From Negadavirga shengliensis (lineage in GTDB: Bacteria; Bacteroidota; Bacteroidia; Cytophagales; Cyclobacteriaceae): DNA of 64,000 bases. Shown here one piece after another: positions 44,674-54,995 of the stretch. The translations under genes and the position numbers were made by a program. The number at the start of each line of letters is the position of its first letter. Within the stretch, counting starts at the first letter, position 1. Below the pieces are notes generated by a model, which was not told the origin of the DNA, made no database searches, and was given only the letters and a program-made list of their open reading frames with translations. Location of the stretch: contig NZ_JBHSJJ010000002.1 in assembly GCF_042652345.1 (NCBI RefSeq), forward strand, positions 248,001 to 312,000, read 5' to 3'.

Positions 44674-45483
44674 ATGGTCAATTTAAACATCTCCCGGTTT
44701 TTGGCCCAGAGCCAGGTGTATACCCTGGTTATTTTTATTATTTTTCTCAGTTCCCTTCATGTGCCTGTTCAAGCCCAGACCTTTAAAGTCCACAGCCATA
44801 ACGATTATATCAGGAACATCCCCTTTTGGGAGGCCTATGCCAATAATGTGGCTTCTATAGAAGTGGATGTCATTTTGAAGGATGACAAGCTATATGTGGC
44901 GCATGAGGAAGCCTCTATCCACCCACGGAGAACACTTGAAAGTCTTTACCTTGAACCCATCCAGAAAGCCAGAGACTTGAATATCGGTCATCTAAACCCT
45001 TTTATATTGCTGATTGATTTCAAGACCGAAGCTCACAGTACGCTGGAGAAGCTACTGGAAGTCGTGGAACCATATCGTGAAATATGTACAGCTCAAAACG
45101 GGGAGGCACTCATCACATTGGTTATTTCCGGAAACCGGCCTGAAAAGCGGGATTATATAAAATTCCCCTCTTATATCTTATTTGACTATCAAAGTGTCAG
45201 CGACACATCTGACCTTCCTTTGGATAAAATCGCCATGATCAGTCTGAACTTCCGGCATCTCTCCAGTTGGGATGGAAAAGATGAAATAGACGAAAACGAA
45301 AAGATAAAACTGCTGGAGGCCATCAACATCGCGCACAGTCTTCAGAAACCCATCCGCTTTTGGGCGACTCCTGACACGCCCGCTGCCTGGCTGACCTTAC
45401 ATGAGATGGGGGTTGATTATATCAACACGGATGATCCATATGGCGCCACCCAATACCTTTCACGAAAGCTGGTAAACCACTGA
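44674..45483 (+). CDS. AIM6/PI-PLC-like phosphodiesterase-fold protein, secreted
   Basis: I use the ATG at 44674; a GTG at 44620 would add 18 residues before the signal segment. About 269 residues. After an export signal (YTLVIFIIFLSSLHVPVQAQ) comes HSHNDYIRNIPFWEAY, the catalytic start of the PLC-like phosphodiesterase family that includes yeast AIM6. Next is IEVDVILKDDKLYVAHEEAS, a metal-site strand of the glycerophosphodiesterase-type TIM barrel, and near the end FWATPDTPAAWLTLHEMGVD and YINTDDPYGATQYL. The substrate is unknown. It stands alone, upstream of an AraC gene by 159 bp, with the repeat pair in front. Confidence 0.82.
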   Translation: MVNLNISRFLAQSQVYTLVIFIIFLSSLHVPVQAQTFKVHSHNDYIRNIPFWEAYANNVASIEVDVILKDDKLYVAHEEASIHPRRTLESLYLEPIQKARDLNIGHLNPFILLIDFKTEAHSTLEKLLEVVEPYREICTAQNGEALITLVISGNRPEKRDYIKFPSYILFDYQSVSDTSDLPLDKIAMISLNFRHLSSWDGKDEIDENEKIKLLEAINIAHSLQKPIRFWATPDTPAAWLTLHEMGVDYINTDDPYGATQYLSRKLVNH

Positions 45484-45642
45484 AAAAAAATATATTCAAT
45501 TTGAACTGAATTCACCGATATTTGCAAAATATCAATTCGTGGCATTTATAAACACCTTTTTCTTTCGTGGCCACGTTATTTGGCAGAACCAAATTAGCAT
45601 GAACGGAGGCTTTTATTTAAACCCAATAAGCGATCAGTTTTA

Positions 45643-46497
45643 ATGAAACCCAATGAGATCCTGACCAAGGAGAAACTGGAAAGCGATGAGACCTTTAAAA
45701 TCTCCAGGTTCAAGGAAAAAATAAAAAAGACCAGACCCCATAAGCATGGAGGCTACTATGAACTGATCTTTCTGAATCAGGGGGAAGGATTCCATTGGAT
45801 AGAGGAGGAAAGTTATCTGGTCTGTCCTCCCGATCTTTATTTTATGAAACCGGATCAGCTTCACTGCTGGCAATTCACGTCCATTCCAAAGGGTTATGTG
45901 GTGCTCTTCAAGGAAGCTTTTTTGGATCCTCTTTCGGAAGCGCCCCTTATTCGGCTCATAAGCCAGCTTAATGCGGTGAATCGGGTAAAACTGGACGGTA
46001 TCATTGATCTAAATCCTGTTTTTGAAACCATTTTTGAAGTATATAAAAATGAAACACCCTATACCACAGACATAATTCTGGGTTATTTACGAAGTCTTTT
46101 TGCCATGATATTGAAATTTTCACCGGCGCAGTCAACCAAACAGATGGAGCCCATCCAATCACCCTATGACCGATTTATCCATCTGATACAAAAACATTGT
46201 CCCCATATTCACCAAGTCAGGGAATATGCCGGGCTGTTGAATATAAGTCCCCAAAACCTGAACGCATTGTGTAAAAAACAAAACGGATCAAGTGCAAGAG
46301 ATCACATTTCCAGACAGATGCTGATTGAAGCCAAAAGAAACATTCTCCACACCGACAAAAGCATCAATGAGTTGGCCGATCATCTCCGCTTCAATGATGC
46401 TTCCTATTTTGTGAAATTTTTCAAAAAACATACCGGAGAAACTCCTTTTCAATTCCGGGAAAAATATTTTGAAGGAGAGAACAGCGCTAAGACTTAA
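45643..46497 (+). CDS. AraC-family transcriptional regulator
   Basis: A 284-residue regulator. The N-terminal half is a cupin-like ligand domain (PHKHGGYYELIFLNQGEGF, CPPDLYFMKPDQLHCWQF). The C-terminal 100 residues are the double helix-turn-helix AraC domain (VREYAGLLNISPQNLNALCK, INELADHLRFNDASYFVKFF, KKHTGETPFQFREKYF). The gene lies 159 bp before the TolC gene on the same strand, so it may control the efflux operon; this rests on position only. Confidence 0.93.
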   Translation: MKPNEILTKEKLESDETFKISRFKEKIKKTRPHKHGGYYELIFLNQGEGFHWIEEESYLVCPPDLYFMKPDQLHCWQFTSIPKGYVVLFKEAFLDPLSEAPLIRLISQLNAVNRVKLDGIIDLNPVFETIFEVYKNETPYTTDIILGYLRSLFAMILKFSPAQSTKQMEPIQSPYDRFIHLIQKHCPHIHQVREYAGLLNISPQNLNALCKKQNGSSARDHISRQMLIEAKRNILHTDKSINELADHLRFNDASYFVKFFKKHTGETPFQFREKYFEGENSAKT

Positions 46498-46656
46498 AGT
46501 ATGAAATCCTATCGGATCACTGCTGATTTTCACTTTTTTTATACTTCCCCGGTTTCAATTTTACCATTTTCCAAATCTTTTTTACCATAACGCCTAAATA
46601 TATACAAGCTAGTTTTGTATGCGTGAATTATGAATTATTCTTTCATCCAGTAACTT

Positions 46657-48009
46657 ATGTATAAACAAACCGCAACAGGTTTCCTCTTGCTGCTGCTTTC
46701 CTGGCAACTACAGGCGCAAAGCCAACTGAAAGAGCTTCTGGAACTCAGCACGGCCAGTTACCCCGAGTTGCAGGCCAAGCGATGGGAAACCGAAGCTGCC
46801 GAAAGGCAGGTTCAATACGAGCGATCGGACTTCCTGCCCAGCTTGGATGGCTCCTATCAGATGGTCTACTCGACCAATAACAATATCACGGGCATGTTTT
46901 TTCCAGGGCAGATATTGCCTATTTCGGGCCCTCCGGTTCCGGAAAATACCATGGATTTCACTTATGGTTCTGCTGCTTCCCTGTTGATGAACTGGAGCCC
47001 TTTTACTTTTGGCAAAAGGGAAAGCAAAATCCAATCGGCCAAATTCAGTCAAGAACTCGCCCGACATCAGGAATCTCTCGCCATTCTGGAACACCAGGTG
47101 CGCTTCACGGAAGCTTATCTCAATTATTGGGCGGCTACATCCATGGCCCAGGCGGCTGAAAAAAACAAAGACCGTTATGAGTCCAATTTGGCTTTATCCA
47201 AAACACTCGTGGATAACGGCCTCAGGCCGGGAGTAGACTCTGCACAATTCCGTTCTCTCTTTGTCCGTTCCAAAATCGACTATCTCCAGGCCCAAAAAAC
47301 CGCCGATAACATGATGGCCAGGGTACGGGAACTTTTGGGTGAGGATCAAATGGCGATTGGCCTTGATGCCAATTTAGAACGGCAGCTATCGGTTCAGGTG
47401 GAGGAATCCGGAGGAAATCACCCACTTTTACAGCGTTCGCGTACCCAAATGCTTTTGGCTGTAGCTAAAAAGACCGAACTCAACCGTTCTTTGATGCCAG
47501 ACTTGAACCTCTGGGGGACCGCCTTTGCACGGGGATCGGCTATTCAATTTGAAGGCGGTTTCAATCGTCCTATGGACGGGCTTTCATTTTCCCGGTACAA
47601 TTACGGCGTGGGATTTCAGGTGGCGGTGCCCATCCTACAATTCGCCAGAACTTCCAAATTGGTCCAAAGGCAAAATTCCCTGATTTCTGCTGCGGAAGCT
47701 TATGAAATGCAGGTGGACAGGGCCTTGGAAAAGGACCGGACCGTTGCCAAGGTCACTTTGGAAAAGGCATTGGAAGCAGCGCAGATGGCACCGGAATATG
47801 CTCAGGCTGCCGAATATAGTTACCAAGCCCTGCAAGCCCGATATGATGCCGGCCTGATCAACCTGAACGAGTTGGTGCAGGGCCAGGCGGATTTGGCCAG
47901 GGCCGAGGCTGAAAGCATCAAGGTCATGACAGAAATGTGGAAAGCCCTGCTGTATTATGCCGCAGTAAGTGGTGATATGGACTTTTTTTTAGCTCAATTA
48001 CAGGAATAA
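46657..48009 (+). CDS. TolC-family outer-membrane efflux protein
   Basis: A 450-residue protein with a signal peptide (FLLLLLSWQLQAQ). It has two OEP repeats of long helices: LLELSTASYPELQAKRWETE, ERQVQYERSDFLPSLDGSYQ, FTEAYLNYWAATSMAQAAE in the first, and KKTELNRSLMPDLNLWGTAF, GVGFQVAVPILQFARTSKL, YQALQARYDAGLINLNELVQ in the second. It forms the trimeric outer-membrane duct for the pump encoded next, which starts 1 base after its stop. The gene itself is intact although the pump gene is broken. Confidence 0.93.
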   Translation: MYKQTATGFLLLLLSWQLQAQSQLKELLELSTASYPELQAKRWETEAAERQVQYERSDFLPSLDGSYQMVYSTNNNITGMFFPGQILPISGPPVPENTMDFTYGSAASLLMNWSPFTFGKRESKIQSAKFSQELARHQESLAILEHQVRFTEAYLNYWAATSMAQAAEKNKDRYESNLALSKTLVDNGLRPGVDSAQFRSLFVRSKIDYLQAQKTADNMMARVRELLGEDQMAIGLDANLERQLSVQVEESGGNHPLLQRSRTQMLLAVAKKTELNRSLMPDLNLWGTAFARGSAIQFEGGFNRPMDGLSFSRYNYGVGFQVAVPILQFARTSKLVQRQNSLISAAEAYEMQVDRALEKDRTVAKVTLEKALEAAQMAPEYAQAAEYSYQALQARYDAGLINLNELVQGQADLARAEAESIKVMTEMWKALLYYAAVSGDMDFFLAQLQE

Positions 48010-48010
48010 G

Positions 48011-51000
48011 ATGAAACTAATTGAAGGAGCTTTAAGCAAACCCATTACAGTCATGGTAGCGGTATTGGCCATAGGCGTTTTTTCCTATCTGGCCATCCGA
48101 AACATGAAGATTGATATTTTCCCCACATTCGGTTTACCGACGATCTACGTGGCGCAACCCTACGGAGGGCTTTCCCCTGATCAGATGGAATCTTTTGTGA
48201 CCAACTACTACGAATACCATTTTCTGTATGTCACAGGTGTGAAATCCGTGGAGTCCAAATCCGTTCAAGGGAACGCCTTGATCAAAATCATATTCCACGA
48301 AGGTACGGACATGAGCCAGGCCGCAGCCGAAGTAGTAGGATATGTAAACAGGTCAAGGGCCTTTATGCCTCCCGGAACGGTCCCCCCTTTTATCACCCGC
48401 TTTGATGCAGGTTCGGTACCGGTAGGACAATTGGTATTTTCCTCTCAAACCAGAACCTTGGGCGAAATCGCTGATTTGGCGCTGTTCAATGTACGTCCTA
48501 TGTTTTCTACCCTTCCTGGTGTTTCCGCACCTCCGCCTTTTGGTGGAAGTGCCAAGTCGGTGATTGTCAAGCTGGATCCGGAGAAAATACAGCGCTATGC
48601 ATTTACACCGGATGAAGTGGTAAAGGCCTTGGCTCAGTACAACGTAATTTCCCCCGCGGGTAACTTGAGGATGGGAGATGAGATGCTTTTGACACCGACC
48701 AACAGTGTGGCCGAAACGATCACTGATTTTGAAAATATACCTCTTACTTTAGGAACAGGGGCTTCGGTGTATTTAAAAGATTTAGCCAATATCGAAATTG
48801 CAGCGGATGTGACCACGGGATATGCCTTGGTAAATGGTGCACGTTCGGTCTACATCCCAGTAACCAAAAGAGCCGATGCCTCCACTTGGGAGGTGGTGCA
48901 GAACGTAAAAGAAGCATTGCCCCGGATGCAGGCAGCCATACCGGATGATATTAAAGTCGCCTACGAATTTGACCAATCCGGCTATGTCATTAATTCCCTC
49001 AAAAATGTGCTTTTCGAAGGGGGCTTGGGAGCTTTATTGACAGGCATGATGGTCTTGCTCTTTTTGGGTGACCGAAGGGGGGCTTTGATCGTGATCATGA
49101 CCATACCGATTGCCTTGTTGACCTCGGTGGTATGGTTGAATATGCTCGGTCAGACCATCAATATCATGACTTTAGGTGGGTTGGCGCTTTCGGTAGGTAT
49201 ATTGGTGGATGAAGCTACGGTGACCATAGAAAACATTCACAGGCACTTGGAAATGGGAAAAAGTAAAGCTTTGGCCATCTTGGATGGCTGTAAGGAAATC
49301 GTAACCCCAAAACTTCTGATCCTGTTTAGTATTTTGGCGGTTTTTGCACCGGCATTGTTCATGTCCGGAGTGCCGCAGGGCATGTTTTTTCCCATGTCCT
49401 TGGCGGTGGGTTTTGCCATGATTGCCTCTTTTTTACTTTCCATGACCTTTGTACCGGTCATGGCGGTATGGCTGATGAAGCAAAAAGAAAAGGAGGACGA
49501 AAATAGCCGTTTCAACAGGTTCAAGGCTAAATACCTGCAAAGGGTGGAATCTCTGGGAAAAAGGACAGCCCTTAGTCTGCTGGGCTATTTCGGAATTGCT
49601 TTCCTCCTTTTTATCGGGGGCTTCAGCCTGATTGGCCTGGACATCTTTCCCAAAGTGGATGCAGGTCAGGCGGTAGTCCGTTTGAGGCTGGATTCCGGAA
49701 CCCGTCTGGAGCGAACGGAAGAAGTCACCCAGAAGCTGCTTTCATTGACCGAAGAAGTGGCGGGAAAAGGCAATGTGGATATCAGTTCTGCTTTGTGGGA
49801 ACCCAGCCCTCCAGTTTCCCGGTCAATCTGATTCACCTTTGGACCAGTGGCCCCCATGAATCGGTAATCCGGATTAACCTGACCAAAAATGTAAATATCC
49901 CCATCGAAAATTTCAAAGAGCAGTTGAGGCAAAAAGTCAGGGAAGAGATACCGGAAGCAAAGATTTCTTTTGAACCCGGAGATCTTGTGGACCAGGTGAT
50001 GAACCTAGGTGCCAATAATCCCATTGAAGTGGCGGTTCTGGGCAAAAACCTGGAACAATCCAATGAAATTGCCAGAACGCTGCGCAACCGAATGGCAAAA
50101 GAGGCAATTTACAGGGATGTGCAAATTACCACGCCCTTGGACTATCCTACCATGAAAATCAACATTGACCGGGTCAAAGCGGGTCAATTGGGTATGACCG
50201 TGAAGGAAATTTCAGATGCCTTGGTGACAGCGACTTCTTCCAGCAGGTTCACCCAACCCAATTATTGGAGAGACCCTGTATCCGCGGTGGCCTACCAGGT
50301 ACAGGTGGAATATCCCCAATACCTTGTTGGCAGCCCGCAGGATGTCGAGATGGTACCTATTGTCAATAATGGAGAAAGAAAGGTCTTTCTGAGGGATGTG
50401 GCTACATTTGAAACCATCCGTACACCGGCTGAATACGACCGGTTAAACCAGCAAAGGTTTATCACCATTTCGGCCAACATCCATGATAAGGACCTGGGTT
50501 CTGCGGTAAAAGTGTTGGACCGCGCCATAGAAGATTTAGGCGACTTGCCCGCAGGCGTTCAGATCCTGCAAAAGGGCCAGGTGGACCTGCTCAACCAGAC
50601 GCTGCGGGAATTACGGTTGGGATTATTGATTGCCATTGTGGTGATTTTCCTGATGCTTGGTGCCAGTTTCCAGTCATTCAAAATTGCCGCGGCCACCATG
50701 GCCATCATTCCTGCGGTAGTGGCGGGTTCCATCATTTTCCTGCTGGTCACCGGACATACCTTGAATATCCAATCCTATATGGGGATGATCATGGCAGTAG
50801 GTGTGGCTGTTGCCAACTCCATTCTCTATGTGACCAATGCGGAAGATCTGAGAAAAGCGGGGGATACCCAAGCCCATTTCCATGCTTCGGCCAATAGAGT
50901 CCGGCCGATTCTGATGACGAGCTTTGCCATGATGGCGGGGATAACCCCAATGGCTTTGGGTTTTGGGGAAGGGGGCGACCAAATCGCACCTTTGGGCGTG

Positions 51001-51141
51001 GCCGTGATCGACGGTTTGTTTTTTTCCATGATCAGCACCTTGCTCTTCTTGCCATTGGTTTACCGACAAATGGTTGGGAAATACAGCTACAGCAGCGAAT
51101 CCCTGAACCCCTTAGATAAAGACAGTAAAAATTATCAGTAA
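48011..51141 (+). pseudogene. RND-family efflux permease, single-base frameshift
   Basis: Two frames make one AcrB-type pump. The first (48011-49831) covers TM1 (LSKPITVMVAVLAIGVFSYL), the first porter half and TM2-TM6 with the proton-relay Asp in GILVDEATVTIENI, up to GNVDISSAL. The second (in frame from about 49795 to 51141) continues VGTQPSSFPVNLIHLWTSG and the second porter half to the last helices (NSILYVTNAEDL, GVAVIDGLFFSMISTLLFLP). One missing T in the run at 49792-49794 explains the shift; restoring it gives about 1043 residues, the normal length. As read, no full pump is made. Alternatives are a sequencing error or programmed frameshifting; there is no slippery-site evidence for the latter. 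Confidence 0.9.
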
Positions 51142-51154
51142 TAATATTGAAACC

Positions 51155-52237
51155 ATGAATAGATACATATATCTCCTGATGATAGGAATTTCCGTTTGGC
51201 AATTTTCCTGTGGAAGGGCAGAACAGCAAAAAGTTGAGACTGCTGATATTCGCAGGGCCTTTGTTTTGGGTAAAGAGGCCGTCAGCGCGGAACTGAAGCT
51301 ACCCGCTGAACTGCTTCCTTATGAAAAGTCCCATATCCATACCAAGTTGGACGCTTATGTGCAAAGGGTACTGGTGGATATAGGTGATCAGGTGAGAAAG
51401 GGACAGGTGTTGGCGCTGCTCGAGGCGCCGGAGGTCAAGTCCAAAACTGCCGAAGCCAACGCCAAGCTTTTGGAAGCTGAGGCCAAATACCGTGCTGCTG
51501 AAGACAGGTACAGCAGGCTGCTGAATGCTTCCAAGACAGAGGGAGCCGTCTCAGCAGGGGATATCACCGCGGTTAAAAACACCTTTCAGGCTGACAGTGC
51601 CTTTTGGCAAGCCGCCAAACTGATGGCACAAAGCTACAGGGAGCAACAGGATTACCTGAATATACGGGCGCCTTTTGACGGCATCATTACGGCAAGAAAC
51701 GTGAATGCAGGGGATTTTGTGAACCAAAATCAAAGCAGGACCATGTTGACCTTGGAAAGGCCTGACAAATTGAGGTTGAGGGTGCATGTGCCTGAAGCTT
51801 ATGTACAAACCACACCCGAAAGTGAGGGGCTGAGTTTTACTACTGATGGCTTGAGCAATCGGGCATTTGAGGCGGTACTTGCCCGAAAATCGGGAAGCAT
51901 CAATCCCCAAACACGTACAGAAACCTGGGAATACGAATTCGACAATACAGACGGGATTTTAAAACCGGGAATGTATGCAACGGCAAAATTGAAATTAAAC
52001 AGGAAAGAAGAATCTTTTGTGGTGCCCACAGCTGCGGTGGCCACCACCTTAGAGAAAAAGTTCGTGATCCGCGTCAGGGATGGGTTTACAGAATGGGTAG
52101 ATGTCAGAACAGGCATTTCGAAAGGTGGAAAAACGGAAATATTTGGACCCGTGAATGCCGGAGATATCCTGCTAAGCCGTGCTTCCGATGAACTGAAGCA
52201 GGGGCAACCCGTTGAGTATGCTGTGGGAGGTGATTGA
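51155..52237 (+). CDS. RND efflux periplasmic adaptor lipoprotein
   Basis: A 360-residue membrane-fusion protein with a lipidation Cys at position 19 (WQFSC). The typical order is visible: lipoyl half (YVQRVLVDIGDQVRKGQVLA), alpha-hairpin (AEANAKLLEAEAKYRAAEDR), second lipoyl half (LNIRAPFDGIITARNVNAGD), beta-barrel (LRLRVHVPEAYVQTTPESEG) and membrane-proximal domain (EEEFVV-type stretch, then FVIRVRDGFTEWVDVRTGIS). It links the permease to the TolC channel encoded upstream. It starts 13 bases after the permease frame ends and is itself intact. Confidence 0.93.
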   Translation: MNRYIYLLMIGISVWQFSCGRAEQQKVETADIRRAFVLGKEAVSAELKLPAELLPYEKSHIHTKLDAYVQRVLVDIGDQVRKGQVLALLEAPEVKSKTAEANAKLLEAEAKYRAAEDRYSRLLNASKTEGAVSAGDITAVKNTFQADSAFWQAAKLMAQSYREQQDYLNIRAPFDGIITARNVNAGDFVNQNQSRTMLTLERPDKLRLRVHVPEAYVQTTPESEGLSFTTDGLSNRAFEAVLARKSGSINPQTRTETWEYEFDNTDGILKPGMYATAKLKLNRKEESFVVPTAAVATTLEKKFVIRVRDGFTEWVDVRTGISKGGKTEIFGPVNAGDILLSRASDELKQGQPVEYAVGGD

Positions 52238-52347
52238 CCTTTGGAGTTCCCAAAAACCCCAAAAGGTCTTAATTCCCTGGTAAGAAATTTAGAGGGGATT
52301 TTAAACCTTCGAAGTCTGGAAGCGCTTAAAGGTTAAAACATCAAACC

Positions 52348-52781
52348 ATGATACAAAAAATCTTAAAAAAACAGACGATTCGAAAACCACCATCCTCATT
52401 CGCCTGATGGTATGAACGGTATTTTTATCAGAAGGCATCCAAAAGTTCCTGTTTCCCGTTATCAGGGGGGCAGGGAGATTTGAGAAGATCGGACTGCCTA
52501 ACCCGGAGTTTTTGGGGAGCTTTGTCGGTGTTTTTGAAATCATCTCTGGAATCCTGATTTTATTGGGAATGGCCACAAGACCCGCTGCCATTCCCACTTT
52601 AATCATCATGGTGGTAGCCATCGCCCCTACCAAATCCGAGATCTTGCAAAATGATGGATTTTGGGAAATGATGCACGGCAGCCGCACCGATTGGAGCATG
52701 CTCTTGGGCAGTATATTCCTGCTCATCCGGGGCGGAGGGAACTGGTCTGTGGACAGGAAAATGGCTGCACAGAACCTTTGA
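52348..52781 (+). pseudogene. DoxX-family membrane protein, frameshift plus in-frame stop
   Basis: Reading from ATG 52348 gives MIQKILKK, then the frame is lost. One added A in the run at 52364-52370 leads into TDDSKTTILIRLMV. There a TGA (52413-52415) replaces the Gly expected in LIRLMVGTVFLSEGIQKF. After the stop the frame continues open to 52781: TVFLSEGIQKFLFPV, FEKIGLPNPEFLGSFVGVFE, ISGILILLGMATRPAAIPTL, ending KMAAQNL. This is a full DoxX-type four-helix protein of about 144 residues. A shorter product from the TTG at 52512 would lack the first helix. It lies 110 bp after the adaptor gene and 40 bp before the TSUP gene. Confidence 0.85.
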
Positions 52782-52821
52782 GGTTTTCAAGGACGACCCC
52801 CAAAGGTCAACAAGAAGAACC

Positions 52822-53595
52822 ATGGATATATTCATTATCTCCTTCACCGCATTTGTCGTTGCCATCCTGACTTTCTTTTCGGGATTTGGCTTGGGGACTG
52901 TCCTGACTCCCGTTTTTATGCTTTTTTTTCCGGTGGATCTGGCGATAGCTTTGACGGGAGTGGTGCATTTCTTCAACAATATTTTCAAACTTTTCCTTGT
53001 CGGGCGAAATGCGGACAAGCAGGTATTGATCCGTTTTGGCATCCCGGCGGTGATTGCTGCCTTCGCAGGTTCATGGGTACTGCTGAACATCAGCGATCTG
53101 GAGCCGCTTTTCAGTTATGGCTTGTTCGGGAGAACCTTTATCGTGGAACCGGTAAAATTTATCATTTCCCTACTCCTGATCATTTTTGCTACCATGGACC
53201 TGATTCCTTATTTCCAAAACTTGCAATTCGGCAGGGAAAAGCTGCCCCTCGGCGGTGCATTGAGCGGCTTCTTTGGCGGGCTGTCGGGAAATCAGGGAGC
53301 ATTACGTTCTGCCTTCTTAATCAAAGCGGGGCTCTCGAAGGAAGCCTTTATCGGTACTGCTGTGGTGGTATCCACTTTTGTAGACTTTACAAGGCTGAGT
53401 GTCTATGCGACCCGGTTTCTGAATGTCGATCTGGTCGACAACATTCAACCGGTACTTATAGCCACCTTTTCAGCCATTGCCGGAGCCTATATAGGCAACA
53501 GACTGTTGAAAAAAATCACCCTCAAATTCCTTCAAGTGACTGTCGCCGTTATGCTGATCTTGATATCGGTGTCCTTGGGAGCTGGGTGGATTTAA
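52822..53595 (+). CDS. TSUP-family (TauE/SafE) membrane transporter
   Basis: A 257-residue protein with about eight membrane segments. The first TSUP repeat includes TFFSGFGLGTVLTPVFMLFF, ALTGVVHFFNNIFKLFLVG and FGIPAVIAAFAGSWVLLNI. The second includes GGALSGFFGGLSGNQGALRS, TAVVVSTFVDFTRLSVYATR and a final LKFLQVTVAVMLILISVSLG. The family exports or imports small sulfur-containing or organic anions; which one here cannot be read. It follows the broken doxX gene on the same strand and may be co-transcribed with the efflux genes. Confidence 0.9.
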   Translation: MDIFIISFTAFVVAILTFFSGFGLGTVLTPVFMLFFPVDLAIALTGVVHFFNNIFKLFLVGRNADKQVLIRFGIPAVIAAFAGSWVLLNISDLEPLFSYGLFGRTFIVEPVKFIISLLLIIFATMDLIPYFQNLQFGREKLPLGGALSGFFGGLSGNQGALRSAFLIKAGLSKEAFIGTAVVVSTFVDFTRLSVYATRFLNVDLVDNIQPVLIATFSAIAGAYIGNRLLKKITLKFLQVTVAVMLILISVSLGAGWI

Positions 53596-53782
53596 TAAAA
53601 AGACAGGTTTTGAATTCCAAGACCTCCAAAACCGGCCGGGAATTTTCGGAGACCTCAGGAAAGGTGGGCAGAACCTCGGCAAAATTGTAACAACACCCCA
53701 CCTTGGGCGATTCAGTAAAAGTTACGTACCCTTTATATTCTATTCAATTTTTTGTAAGTTAACTGCCTTAATCTTTCGACCT

Positions 53783-54742
53783 ATGGGAAGCTTTAACAGA
53801 AGAAACACTTTGAAATCCTTAGGGTTAACAGGAATCGGAGCTGCCATATGGCCTTACTCTTCATTCCCGGGCCACATGACGGACATTAAGAAGCAACCTG
53901 AATATCAAGGAGAAATAAGGTCCCGGCCCATCTCTTCCACCGGTGAAATGTTACCGGTAGTAGGACTCGGCACGTGGATACAATTCGATGTGGGAACATC
54001 CGATGAAAATCGGGAACCACTCCGGCAAGTCCTGTCTAAAATGCGAGAACAAGGAGGAAAGGTTATTGATTCTTCTCCTATGTATGGGAGGTCAGAAGCC
54101 GTGGTGGGGGATCTCACCCACGAAATGGGAAACCAAGCTGACCATTTTTTTTATGCCACGAAGGTATGGACCAGTGGCCGAAACGAGGGAATCCGTCAAA
54201 TGCAGTCTTCCTTTCAAAAAATGAATAGAAAAACGATGGACCTTATGCAGGTCCATAACCTTCAGGACTGGAAAACCCACCTGCAAACCATGGATCAGTG
54301 GAAAAAGGAGGGAAAAATCCGGTACACCGGGGTCACGCATTATACCCCATCTGCCCACAACCAACTGGAGCAGATCGTCAAATCCAAAGCGGTCGATTTC
54401 GTACAAGTCAACTATTCCATCATTGACCGCAATGCGGAAAAAAGCCTGCTTCCTGCCGCGAAAGACCATGGGGTGGCGGTCATTGTCAACCGGCCTTATG
54501 CTTCAGGAAATCTATTCAGCAAAGTGAAAGGAAAAGCGCTTCCCGAGTGGGCCATGGAACATGATATCCAAAGTTGGGGACAGTTTTTTCTAAAATTTAT
54601 CCTTTCAAATGAAGCTGTAACCTGCGTGATTCCGGGAACATCCAACCCCAAACATCTGCTGGATAATATGGGGGCAGGGTTTGGCAGGTTGCCGGAGCTG
54701 AATTTCCGAAAAAAAATGTTGGAATACATTGAAAAGATCTGA
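53783..54742 (+). CDS. Aldo/keto reductase, Tat-exported
   Basis: A 319-residue AKR. The N-terminus has a twin-arginine signal (FNRRNTLKSLGLTGIGAAIW). The catalytic residues are visible: Asp and Tyr in KVIDSSPMYGRSEAVVGDL, Lys in FFYATKVWTSG and His in DLMQVHNLQDW. The barrel end has VTCVIPGTSNPKHLLDNMG. It is distinct from the AKR at 23510 and shorter. Periplasmic AKRs of this type are common in Bacteroidota with unknown substrates. It lies 187 bp after the TSUP gene and ends a plus-strand series; the 253 bp that follow show nothing. Confidence 0.9.
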   Translation: MGSFNRRNTLKSLGLTGIGAAIWPYSSFPGHMTDIKKQPEYQGEIRSRPISSTGEMLPVVGLGTWIQFDVGTSDENREPLRQVLSKMREQGGKVIDSSPMYGRSEAVVGDLTHEMGNQADHFFYATKVWTSGRNEGIRQMQSSFQKMNRKTMDLMQVHNLQDWKTHLQTMDQWKKEGKIRYTGVTHYTPSAHNQLEQIVKSKAVDFVQVNYSIIDRNAEKSLLPAAKDHGVAVIVNRPYASGNLFSKVKGKALPEWAMEHDIQSWGQFFLKFILSNEAVTCVIPGTSNPKHLLDNMGAGFGRLPELNFRKKMLEYIEKI

Positions 54743-54995
54743 ATATATTTTCAAGTCCGACGCTCTGGCTATCCGCGCTGGCATGGAATAATTTGGTGTG
54801 GGAGATATGGCAATCCGAATCAATAATCAATTAGATGACCGGGAAATAGGACAGAAAAAGTGTTGAACTGATCTTCCAAATAGAAAACTTCAACAGAAGA
54901 TCAATTACTTTGATATATTATATTTGAGATTATTATTTGGCACAGTATAGCCTAATTGTAATGTTCTTTAATTGTCCACACACAGGAACCATATA

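Noticed and set aside
49780..49800. Programmed ribosomal frameshift in the RND gene
   Set aside because: There is no slippery heptamer or stimulatory hairpin at the junction, and RND pumps are not known to use frameshifting. A deletion or sequencing error is simpler.
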